Origin: Acorus gramineus
Taxonomy: Eukaryota; Streptophyta; Magnoliopsida; Acorales; Acoraceae
DNA: 64,000 bases
Direction: 5' to 3'
Assembly: GCA_030737835.1 (NCBI GenBank)
Contig: CM060851.1
Span: forward strand, 5,777,721-5,841,720
The notes under the pieces are model-generated. The model saw only the letters and a program-made list of their open reading frames with translations, ran no database searches and had not been told where the DNA came from. The position numbers and the translations under genes were made by a program. This document shows positions 1 through 10,892 of the stretch, in pieces (position 1 is the stretch's first letter; each line of letters opens with the position of its first letter).

Positions 1-3
1 CGC

Positions 4-2123
4 GTAAGTGAAAGAACTTTTAATTTATGCTTTTTTTAGGGTTTCAGTTTTCCTGGTTTTGGTGTGATTTGTCGATTCGTTGAGGTCCTGAATCGGGGTT
101 CGAAATCTATGATTAGGGCATCGTACGTGTTGTGTTGAATTTTCGCCGAATTGGATTTCTTTGGCTCGAATTATGTAATCTGATTGTCGTTGATGTTTAG
201 GATTCATGATGCTTTTTACGGTTTAAAATGGAAAAATCAGTTTCATGCGTTTCTTATCGAGAAGTTGCAAGCATTAGAAATCGAGTTTAAACGAACCTTC
301 GCTGTTTAGATTTGTATTGGGTGGTATGAGAGACAAGGGGACAATGTGGGCATTTGGTGCGGTATTCATCACTGGCATTGAAGTTGGGCCCTTTCCCTTC
401 TCATCTGTTTATTGTGTAGGATTGATGTTTTTTCCCCATATCTGTGAAAAGATGTATTTGGATTCAATCTTGTATATGAAAAAGAAGAGCAAAGACGAAG
501 GGAAAGATTGTTAGAAATGATATATTTTTTACATCATGGTGTTGTTATTTCGTATTTGGAGAAGATTTAATAACCCATAATTTGACCCATTTTTATGGAC
601 CAAACTAATTTGAACCAACATTAGTACATTACAAGGACAACCAACCCTCCCTAAAATGTTAGAATTATGTCTTGTTATCAGTGGTCTAAATCTAAATGAG
701 TTTGGGGCAATATAAGGGACACTGGAAGAATGCTGTTTTGATGTAGGACTGGTTTTTGGAAGTACATATTTGATGTTCTGTGATCATTAATTCTTTATTT
801 GTTTCTTTTTGGTTATCACTTATCACTAGAATGCCCAAAAGCACTGGCTATTTTTTTCTTTCTTGAAGTGCTCTTCTTGATGATCATCTATTTGCTGGAT
901 GGAAACTCTCTTTGTTTATAAAAAGTGAAGTGACAATTATGGTGACATTTCTTATTAAGTTGAGGGGTTCAAACCTTGCGGGGGGATGCGGGTTTCTTAT
1001 TCTAGGGGCAAATTCCTTATTGAGGAGTAGCATTTTGGCTTTTGTGGGCCGATTCTTGGTAGAGTCCTTGTCTACTGTGTCTCAGTCTTGCCCCATGGGC
1101 TCCATCTTGTAATCTTTGTTCCTGGCATTGTTTTGATATTAATACAATCAAGGCACATGCCTACCATCTTTAAAAAAAATAAAATTAAGTAATGGTGAAA
1201 TTCGATGAGGGGTATAAACTAAAGATTTAAAGGTGGAAAACTGGAAATAAATATTATTTTTTTTTTTCCATCAATTGATCTCTTCTCTAACAAATTCATA
1301 AAAGGACAACGCCTTTCACTCCGCACACCTCTCTCTCAACTCAGCAATCATTTAATTTCTCACTCTTCCCCTTTCTATAGACATTGCTTTATGCGCAAGA
1401 CATGTGATCTCTTCTTGTAACCCCAATTGGCAACAGGCTTGATGATTTTCCAAATTCGACTAAATGCCTACATGAGCCAAAATGAAGACCTTTCTAAAAT
1501 AGTGTCAAATTATGGAAATGCTACTCGGATGTCTGTGCAGTTTAAAATTAGATAAAACATGAGTATATCAAAACAGTTCTTTGAGTTTTTTTTAAACATT
1601 TTGATGGATTGATAAACATTATGAATATTTTGAACATTTGATGGGTAGAGTTTATGATTTTCTATGAGCAATATGCACATGGGTGGGTTATTAAAGTTAA
1701 AGGTTCAATTTAGTCCTAATGGAAAAAGAACATAACAGAGAGATTGGGTCCTAAGGGTTAAAAAGCAAAAGCTGAATATATTTTGAACTTATAAAAGGAC
1801 AAGCGGCCACTTATTTCATTATTTGAGTGTCATCAGTTCTATTTTGACTGGTGTTCTGATTCAAGGTGGAGAAAATCCTAGCAGTCTATGTGTTCTGAAT
1901 GTCTTGGTGTTGTTTCTTGATTTTTTTCTCCTTCTTTTATGTCTAATTCTTGGGTTATTGCTAGTAGTAAATATGTGACCATGCAGAACTCCAGTCAAAT
2001 GACTTTGCATCCCTGCACTTGTAATGTGTATTGGTTAATTATGTTTCATTAAATAATGGACCAAACAAATTAAGGAGCGGTAGTTAAATTTATTCTTTGC
2101 TGATTATATCTTTATATTTTTAG
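4..2123 (+). other. Probable 5'UTR intron of the SDIR1-type gene
   Basis: The window opens with three bases followed by a GTAAGT donor-like motif at 4-9, and a pyrimidine-rich stretch ending in TAG lies at 2121-2123, about 97 bases before the SDIR1 start codon. I infer an intron of about 2.1 kb in the 5' leader, with the first leader exon outside the window. No convincing protein-coding exon is visible inside it. It is AT-rich with scattered simple T tracts. The intron call rests only on splice-site motifs and position; RNA reads across 3/2124 would settle it. Confidence 0.5.
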
Positions 2124-2220
2124 GTTTTTGAAAGTTCTATTTGCAAGGATCCCAGGGGAGTGACAGACTTTACAGGGGGTCTCAATTGTTCTATTCCTAG
2201 TCTCTTTAACATTGTCAATC

Positions 2221-5113
2221 ATGAGCTTTGCTTTTAGAGGGACAAGAGCTGACATAGAGAATGGATTTCCTGGAATCATTCCAGAAAGACGTGGAATGGT
2301 AAGGTTCTTGATGTGTTAGTTTGGTAAGGTTCTTGATGTGTTTAGTTTTGTTTGTTTGAAATAGGCCATAAATATCGTGGGTGTTTTTTTTCCCTATATT
2401 TTGTTTATATGGCATCTAAATTACTATTTTTGTTATGTCTCAGCGCATGTATGCTGGGGGTCGTCCAGTTAACACTAATTCAATGGCATTCCTTGTCACA
2501 GGTATCCTATATGCTTTAGACTTGTTATTCTATTCTTTTGTTTTGGTTCTAACAACTGTTCATATTCTGCAGTTCTTCTCTTGTTTATGATTCTTAACTC
2601 CCACCAAATGTCTCCAAATTTTCTGGTACTAAATCACCTTCTAATGAATTCACTTGAGAATAATGCCAGTTTATGGTGTAAGTGGATGCATTATTGAGCT
2701 GTCTTCATCTTTTCTCCTGGTGTAGCTTTGGTTGGTTTTGGGTGTGTTTCTTCTTGCCACAAGTCTTAGGATGTATGCGACTTGTCAGCAGCTCCAAGCC
2801 CAGGCCCAAGCTCACGCTGCTGCTGCCAGTGGCCTGCTTGGAGGTACTGAATTACGGCTGCACATGCCTCCATCTATCGCCTTTGCAAGCAGAGGGCGCT
2901 TGCAAGGTCTCCGGCTCCAGCTCGCTCTTCTTGATCGAGAGTTTGATGACCTTGGTATGGAATTTTAATTCATTGTTATCCCTTAGCTGCTCAACCAACT
3001 TTCTTGATGGTTTCAGAACGTTTTAAGAACCAACCTTTTATTATGTTGATTGCCTTTGGTGGCACTGGCTAATCCAAAGTCATCAATTTAGAGAAGTTAC
3101 AAATTATTTGTAGGATTTATCTGTCACCTTACTTGTACATTGATGATTTGGATTGTCTTTTAATAGGCTGTTTGAAGAAATATGAGGATCATTGATATCA
3201 GAAATTGAAATCTTCACTTGCAGATTATGATGCTTTAAGAGCACTGGATTCTGAAAATTCTCCTGGAGCTCCTTCAATGAGTGAGGAAGAGATTAATGCT
3301 CTGCCGGTTCACAAATACAAGGCTCAGTCTCGTCATGGATCTTCTGGTGGCCCTCAAAGGCAACCTATCATTTTTTTTCTCTTTTCACTTCGATTTAAGT
3401 AAGGCATTTGACATTTTTCTGAGAAATATACAACTATTGTCACTTGCTCTTTTAAATAGGGAAGGGTCGCCACAACAAGCATCATCGTCAGCCACTTTGA
3501 CTGAGGTAATCTTCATGTTCACCATTCAATTTGCAATTTTCCATGGTCAAATGCTTCATAAATACAAAAAATCCTTAATTTTTGCTTGCCTCTTTGCTGT
3601 GAGAATTTGTTATAAAATCAAATTTCAATTCCTAGTGGCATCTGGGCAGTTGCATTTTTGTTTCCTTGAGTGAAAGGAAGATATTTATTAGTTTATTTTA
3701 GAGAATGATAGTTTATTAGTTTTTTCTGATAAGAGGGAAATTTAAACTAAATTAAACATCTAATGCTTTAAGTTGGAGCGGCATCCATTCGTTGTGCATT
3801 TAATAGCAAATCATTTTAGAGCGTTTTAATCTTGGTCAATGATTCTGTTTGCTTTCTTTTGTAACTTTGGCTTGTCCTTTGTTACTTAATTGAAAGAGGT
3901 AGCAGGCCTACCAATAATTCTCAACAAAAAAAAATCTAGGTCAATGGATAGGAGAATCTGCAGACAAATGTACACAACGTCCAGTTGAAGCAATATAAGA
4001 TTTCCATGATTAGAGTTAAATGGAAAATATTTGTTTTACAATATTTGTATTCTGAAACATCTGGTTGACTGTTTTACTAATTCCTTGTGCTTGTATTGAG
4101 CAGAAAAAACTAGATTCTGCCCGGGCGGATGGAAGTGGAAAATCTGATGATGAACTGACATGCAGTGTTTGCCTGGAACAAGTCAATGTTGGAGAACTTA
4201 TACGGAGTTTGCCTTGTCTGCATCAGGTAGCTGCTTTTATTTTTGAACTGTGTTGTACACCAATATTGTATAAAATTGGTTATATTCTGGTAGCATCTTC
4301 CTGACACCTGTTTTTGTGTGATTTATCTATGGGAATGCTTTCTTCTGAAAATCTTTAGGAAATGTCATGAACCCAATTGTATTTGCAGTAAATATTTTTA
4401 ATTTTTTTGTTCTTGAAAACTAATCAATTGAATGTTTGTAACTACTCAAAGTAAGAAAAATGATTTAATACAAGGATGGTTAAAACTGATTTAATACAAG
4501 GATCGTTATAAAATGCTATTCCATGTTATGAACATTATTTTTTCTTTGGCTGATCATACGCAAGATCAATTTTCTTTCTTCTTTTTTAAACCAAACTTTT
4601 ATGATTTTGAAGCTCTTAATGACAAGACAATGACCATTTTTATTATGATTGTTATTTACTTTTTTTTTTCCATGGGAGTTGGAAATAATTGAATAAACCA
4701 AGGGCTGTCACAATGTTCCTTTTGTTTTGCATGCCTGGTTATAGAGGAAGTGGGTTTGTAGTTTTCAGAAACATTTTTGAAATGTCATGATGAATGATGA
4801 TGGTGTGATGAAGTTTGGGAAAGTTTTTTTTCTTCTGGAAACCTGAATAATGCAATGATACGATTACTTGCTTATTTACTCTTTTATAATTCAAATGCTA
4901 TAACATGTAGAATTATTGTGTCAGTATACAAGAGATTTTTTTATTGTTCTATTGTCAATATTGTCTGACATATCTACCTTGTCACAGTTTCATTCAAGCT
5001 GCATCGACCCATGGCTGCGGCAGCAAGGCACGTGCCCTGTTTGTAAATACAAGGTGAGCTCAGGGTGGCAGGATGGTGAGGAGACTGGATCAGATGCTTC
5101 ATTCATGGTGTAA
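2221..5113 (+). CDS. SDIR1: SDIR1-type RING-H2 E3 ubiquitin ligase, eight coding exons
   Basis: Exons read as 2221-2298, 2444-2501, 2573-2625, 2726-2954, 3224-3359, 3460-3505, 4104-4226 and 4988-5113, giving 282 residues (Arabidopsis SDIR1 is about 273). The N-terminus MSFAFRGTRADIE, a hydrophobic pair at about residues 39-54 and 63-80, the LRMYATCQQLQAQAQA segment and MSEEEINALPVHKYK are SDIR1 hallmarks. The RING-H2 spans about residues 220-260 with ligands C220, C223, C238, H240, H243, C246, C257 and C260, in the order C-x2-C-x14-C-x-H-x2-H-x2-C-x10-C-x2-C. The protein ends DASFMV. SDIR1 in Arabidopsis is an ER-membrane E3 ligase acting positively in ABA, salt and drought signalling; the same role here is inference from orthology. 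Exon 5 needs a GC donor at 3360-3361; all other introns are GT-AG. The first 200 bases of its 3'UTR recur at 14879. Confidence 0.93.
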
Positions 5114-5345
5114 CAATCACTTACAAAACATATTTAGTTGATGGTATCCTTAACCTTTGGCAGTTCAAGCTGAATTCCATGTTAGTGGAATTGTATAATC
5201 AATGTTTTCAGTATGATATATATGTTTTCATATATATCTATAAAAGTTGTTTCATGACCCAACTTTCATTGCTCAAAGATGAACGTACCATTTTCTGTAT
5301 CAATGTCATCTTGGCCTCAACTCTGCTTCTTCAGTTTTGAGGGTC
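5114..5345 (+). other. SDIR1 3'UTR, start of the duplicated unit
   Basis: The bases after the TAA stop run without a reading frame. From TGTAAC at 5109 to about 5345 they match 14879-15098 closely, with small indels and substitutions. This marks the left edge of the tandem duplication unit almost exactly at the SDIR1 stop codon. The real 3' end of the transcript is not obvious. Confidence 0.75.
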
Positions 5346-7249
5346 TGTAGTATTGATGTATTTGACTGAATATCTATTTGTAAATATATGTCATGTGATT
5401 TAGTGTTTCATTGATTTCTATAATGGGCATGGTAGGTTTTCTGTTTATCTTTAATAGAAAATGAATTATATTTTGAACGAGTTGAAGTGCATCTTTTCAT
5501 TTTTTTTTTCTTGGCAGAGGGTAGGTGATGATGACAGGAATGACTGACTGAATGTATCAGCATTTTGAAACAAGTTTCTGTAGGAATTGTTCTAGGATGG
5601 GGGCCACAAAAAGGATGATACCATCAAACTTCTATCCCACTTGTTATTCCAAGTTGCAAAAGTTGTTCCAGTGATTCAAACTTACCTGCTTATATGGAAA
5701 ATAACAGGTCTTGTGACTTTTGCTTCTGTGGGATCATAAATTCAAACCCAATAAGTGTTCCTGATATCTTCCCAAAATCAAACAGATATCATTTTGGGCT
5801 ATAATTAGTGAACTTGCAAAATTTGACTTTCATCATGCCCGGGGGAAAAAAAACATCAACCCCTTCACAGTTCACATTGACCTAAAATTTTTGGTCTCAC
5901 ACAACAAACAGAGAGAAACCATTGCATTCTCTATTAATTCATTCATTCATTCACCACCACCACGACCACCACCTCTCCATTATCAGTCCATCCAGTATGG
6001 TCTTTGATTCAATGCAATTAGGTAAGAGGGAGGACAGTTTATCTCTATTTTATATAAAAATTAATTGGGATAAATTGTGAACAGTTGTCCTAATTTTAAA
6101 ATGAAAATAGAAATATTTTTTTTTTACTTAAAGGCTTGGATAACATTTATCGTAATTTTTTGTCTCAATTTTGACAAATGTAAATATAAATAAATTTTAT
6201 CATTTTTTTTATCATTTAAAAGTAGGACAACTTATCCTTAAAACCTTAACCCATCGCCAAACTTTAAAGAATATGTTCACATGCCCAAGTCTTACTTTGA
6301 TCCGTTAATGATAAAAATAATTCTCCGTGAGTTATTCTACTCATCCCGTTTATTTAAATAAAAAATTGATTCGTTACATTGTATCTTATATCTAATCCAC
6401 CCCACGAGTTCGACATACAAGATGTCTTTTGTGTTTAAAAATAGTTTGACGTGAATCATTGTTGATCGAGAACCAGAAACCTTATTTCTAGTTCGACATA
6501 GACGGTGTCTTCTATGTTTAATGTGGTTCGACATGGATCATGTCGACCGGGAAACCGGTGGGATCAAAGACAAATAAAATTTTGGTTGATTATCAACATC
6601 ACATCGCATATCGTGTATGGAATGACAATATACTTTAATACACTATGTATATGATAACCTATATTGATTTGGGTGTATGACGATCGTTCTTTGTGGTGTC
6701 GTTAACAAAAAAAAAACATTGAAGGGCTGGAATATATTGGATGAATCATTGACCTTCATGAACAGTAAAACAAATTAGTTTGTGGTCATTGGTTGTAATA
6801 TATCAACATTGTGTCTTTCACTTTTATTTTCTAGATTCATAATATAAACACATTGGTGATTGGGTCACAAACATTATAATTCAATAAGATTTTATTACAT
6901 CAAATGTTTTAACACTTTATCATAAATGTAAGTCCAGGTCATCAATGTAATAGTCGACCCTTTTATTAACGGGTAAAACGTGGTATGTGAACTCAAAAGG
7001 GATTAGGTTATGATTTGGATGCCAAACCTCAATCTCTGAAGATAAATTGGCATCCTTTTAACCATTGTTGAATTTATAAAAACCCTATGCTTATCTTGAT
7101 CAATGAGGATTGGATTAGGGACCACAATCCATGGCACAGAGAAAAATATCCAAGACCTTGAGAGTGATATAGCAACCTATTTCTGTTCCTAGAGTTTTTG
7201 GAGAAAGATAATAAAAGAATAGTCATTGAAAGAGATTTTCTCATTCTTT
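5346..7249. other. Intergenic, no gene seen (copy A)
   Basis: AT-rich DNA with T/A tracts, a short CACCACCAC-type microsatellite near 5950-5975 and no exon-like reading frame. The part from about 7005 (GCCAAACCTCA motif) is matched at about 16548 in copy B; much of 5346-7000 is not clearly matched, so each copy has had private insertions or deletions here. Confidence 0.5.
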
Positions 7250-7268
7250 AACAACCACCCTAGCATAC

Positions 7269-7533
7269 AGGCGGATGTAGTCTTCCGAACTCGACCGTAA
7301 GGTCAACCACGAGGGGTCCCCAGTGGTCATAGCACAATGGTTCAAGGTTTAACGGTGTTATCGATAGGTCCTGAGTTCGAGTCTTGACGCTGACTTATCT
7401 ATCTATTTGTTGGCGATTATTCGAAAGAATTTTTCGTGGGATCGAGGCAAACATGCGGAGGTAGCCTTCCCAGCTCAACCGTAAAGTCAGCCACGGAAGG
7501 TCCCTGCGATATCAAAAAAAAAAAAAAAAAAAA
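7269..7533 (+). mobile_element. tRNA-derived SINE, dimer-like
   Basis: A pol III box-A-like TAGCACAATGG lies at 7330-7340 and a box-B-like AGTTCGAGTC at 7374-7383, at tRNA-like spacing. The element ends in an A tract at 7514-7533. It is flanked by near-identical CAACCACC...CTAGCATAC sequences (7251-7268 and 7535-7554), and the matching place in copy B at about 16772-16790 carries this site once with no insert. The first ~48 bases (7269-7316) resemble the 3' part of the same element (about 7453-7510), so it looks like a partial monomer joined to a full one. Family name not assigned. Confidence 0.8.
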
Positions 7534-7789
7534 ACAACCACCACCCTAGCATACCTATTGCATCACCCTATCAATCTAACAAAACTAAAATTCCCTCAGC
7601 AAAGCCAAACTTGGATTTTGACATGCCCCACTATCATTGTCAGCCAAAATATCTAAGTTAATTCAATGCACCGTGGTTGGAATACTGAGTCATTCGGTAG
7701 GCACAAAATCCATCTCTTACTGGATCTCCAACTCGAGCCCTGACCTATTTGGTGGTCTTTTGATTGTAACACTCCCTAATCATACCCAG

Positions 7790-7979
7790 AAGTGACCATA
7801 GCACGACGGTAAATGTTTATCTGTATTAAAGGTATGTTTTAATATCGAGTTTCGACACTAATTTAACCCCTGTGTATTTATGTGAATTTGAATTTTAGAA
7901 TACACAGACGAAGGTAGCCTATCCAACTCGACATTAGACCAGCTACATGGAATCCCTCCGTTATCGAAAAACAAAAAAA
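7790..7979 (+). mobile_element. Older diverged SINE of the same family
   Basis: A TAGCACGACGG box-A-like motif at 7799-7809, a degenerate box B near 7847-7858 (GAGTTTCGACAC) and a 3' part with AGGTAGCCTATCCAACTCGAC and CCAGCTACATGGAATCCCT resemble the SINE at 7269-7533. It ends in an A-rich tail near 7966-7979. It is more diverged than the first SINE and lacks clear flanking duplications. Confidence 0.6.
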
Positions 7980-9186
7980 TATCCCATGTAAAACAATTAT
8001 TCAGTAGGAAATATCAGTTGTGAATGGATGAATATATATAAGCACCTAAGTTGTATGAAAAAGTGTGTTGATACACAGTAATTGATGTAGTCAGTAGCGG
8101 ACCAGAAATTTTTTTAAGAAGGATTTAAATTTAACAACTCATGTGTGTCTTAAAAACTTTTGTTATGATAATAAAAAGATCTCCCTTATCTTTTTCTATT
8201 TTTATCCATTTAAATGATTAAAATATAGTATTTTTCAAAAAATATATTATTTTAATTAGGTGGACACTGAGTATCCTTGTGCCACTCAAACAATAACATA
8301 TACATAATTATCATTGTTAACTTTATCATTAAAATATTTTATTTCTCATAATCCTAAAAATTTAGGTAGATTTTCAAATTTGAAGCATTCATATAAAGAG
8401 CATTTCCAATTCTATACTCAAACCATTATCTAAATTTAAATTTGAGTAAAAGTCACCAAAAACCCTCTCCAACCATTTATCTATACCCATACCAAATCAA
8501 GCTTTTATTCAGATCTTTAGACTCAAATCTTTACCTAAATTTTCAACATTTTTTTCTCATTATCTCTACATTTTCTTCCAATGTGACATTTTTTTTCCCT
8601 TCAACTCTACCTTCAGTTGAATTATATTAGATGCATTCCCACCTCCAAAATTTTTACCATCTCTTGAAACCCATAAAAAAAAAAAATGGTATTCTTTCTT
8701 AAGTCTTTACCTTTGTTTTTTAATTTTTTATTTTTACTCCAATAAAAAAAATTAATTTTATTTTTTTCAAAAAATTGGATTATTATAATTTTTAAATTTA
8801 AATATATTGAAGGAAAAAAAAATTAATAGTAAAAATGTTTAGGAAAAGACTTTGAAAATGTTTATAGGAAATAAGTATAAGAAGATATGAATTTTTAAAA
8901 AGATTTAAGTAAAATAAAAATGATGATTAAAGACACATCATATCAAATTTTAAGTAAAATTTAGGTATGATTTAAGTGAGCGCTGGAGATTGCCTCAAAC
9001 GGTTAATAAAAGTATCTTCAATATTTTAAACGAAAGTTATGTACGACTTTTTTTTATGCCGCGTTCACCTAATTCAACTAAATAATAAAAAAAATCCGAG
9101 AAGTGAAAGTAACGTTAACATCTCAACAATATCACTCGATTATCTTCCATCCCATTATTCTTAAAAAAAAAGTAATTAAAATTTAA
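7980..9186. other. Intergenic, AT-rich, old foldback remnant
   Basis: No gene. From about 8399 to 8997 the ends form a loose inverted repeat: GAGCATTTCCAATTCTATAC on the left and, inverted, a related GCGCTGGAGATTGCC on the right, typical of old plant MITEs. A diverged version occurs in copy B at about 18265-18580, so it probably predates the duplication. Confidence 0.4.
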
Positions 9187-9656
9187 TTAAAGGTACATAC
9201 TACCATCCATCTATTATTTTTAGGTCCCTATAAAATTTTTGTTTTTTAAGTCCTTAAAACGTTAAAAAATTATTTTTAGGCCCCTTCAACTGGATATTGT
9301 TAAAAAATATCAAAAATGTCCTCATCCAATTATGCGAAAGTTAATAATGTACTGGGAAGTGCTAACAGTGTATTTGAGATACTTAACAATGTATTGGAGA
9401 TTGTTTATGATGTATTGAAAGTTTGAAACAATTAGGCGGGGGGGGGGGGGGCACTCTATGCGAATGTTAACAATGTACAAGGAGTGTTAACAGTGTACTG
9501 AAGTAATTGTGCGGGGGGAATTTTTGGTATTTTTGACAAGCATTCCACTGAAGGGACTTAATGATAATTTTTCATTGTCTTAAATACCTAAAAAAACTTA
9601 GAAAAATTCCAGGAATGTAAAAATTATGGACGGGGATCACATGGACCCCTAATTAA
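9187..9656. mobile_element. Probable MITE in copy A only
   Basis: The ends read TTAAAGGTACATACTACCAT and, inverted from the right, TTAGGGGTCCATGTGATCCC, an imperfect terminal inverted repeat, with AATTAA at both flanks. The interior has several TTAACAATGTA-type short repeats and a 14-base G run near 9437-9450. The aligned copy-B segment near 19040-19090 lacks this block. Superfamily uncertain. Confidence 0.45.
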
Positions 9657-10861
9657 TTTTTTTTAAAATTAAAGAAAATTATACATTCAATCCATTGTAC
9701 AACACGTCTACATTCCTCAACTGTTTTATTTTTTTTTCTTAAAATATATATACTCATCTAATAAAATACATTTTTAATTATAAACAAATGAAATATAAAT
9801 CTAGATGAATCAATACATATTTTTTCTAACTTTTTTTTTTTTTTCTATATACTATAATAATAGAGTATATAATACACTAAAGCAATATGAAATGTATAAA
9901 CTACAAAACGGATGGTGGATCTATCAAAGCTATTGAAAAAAACAAAGTACATAAAAAGTTGTTGTCACACATATTGAGATGCATGTCGTGTCTCATAACC
10001 AATAAAATAAGGAAAACAATACATATATACATCCATGTCTCTATTTCCCAACCGTTTTAATTTTTTCAAAAATATATACTCTCCTAATTAAGTATGTACC
10101 ATTATAAAAAAAATAAAATATATTTTTACATAAATCATTCCATATAAAAAATATAATTTTTTTTTTCATACATGTAGTAAATATTTGTACTATATGGCTA
10201 CAAAACAAATGGAATATATCATAACCATTTAAAAAGTACAATAAAAAAAATTTACTGTCACATAATAATAAAATAAAATGACATTTATAAGTTAATGTTA
10301 GCCTCCATCAATCACTTACATAAATCTTAAAATCATTTCTAAATCTATTATCTCTAACTCTGATAGATAGATCCAACATTGACATGATACCATTTGAGAT
10401 AAAAACAGCGTTTGGTTGCACGATTGAGTTTCGTTTGTGTTTGCAAGAAGTTGTTTTCACATTCGTGCAATTAAACATTTTAACTGTAACAACTTACTAC
10501 AGAGAGATTTTACTTCAAAAACTGAAGGAGTGAGCTTCCTACATAAATAATTTTTAAATCCAAATTTCTACAAAATCAATTTTATAATAATACGACCAAA
10601 TACATCCAAAGAAAACCTAAAAAATCTGAATAAATTTTTTATTAATATTATCAAATTCATAATAACTGGTATCTAACAAACCGTCCCCCAATTAAATAGG
10701 TACGTCCAGCAACGGAAACTTCAACGCCCCCTTAAAAATATCCCAAAATCTGTCCTTCCTATTCTCTGGTGCAGTACACATTCCTCCAAGTCAATCAATC
10801 TAAATTTGTACTACACATATGATAATACACATATCCAGCTCAAAAAGCCCTCTTCACCTTT

Positions 10862-10891
<30 letters not shown>
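9657..10891. other. Upstream region of ZIP copy A
   Basis: AT-rich sequence parallel to 19060-20329 in copy B (shared motifs include ACACATTCCTCCAAGTCAAT before each gene). No coding exon. A long A tract (10869-10891) directly abuts the ATG; in copy B a shorter A tract is separated from the ATG by a 13-base spacer. No TATA box could be assigned with confidence. Confidence 0.5.

Positions 10892-10892
<1 letters not shown>

Noticed and set aside
912..1112. 66-codon frame in the SDIR1 leader intron
   Set aside because: No recognisable motif, in-intron position, and non-ATG context; likely chance.
7319..7390. A possible tRNA gene
   Set aside because: Box A and B motifs are present but no cloverleaf or acceptor stem; the context (poly(A), target duplication) shows a SINE.
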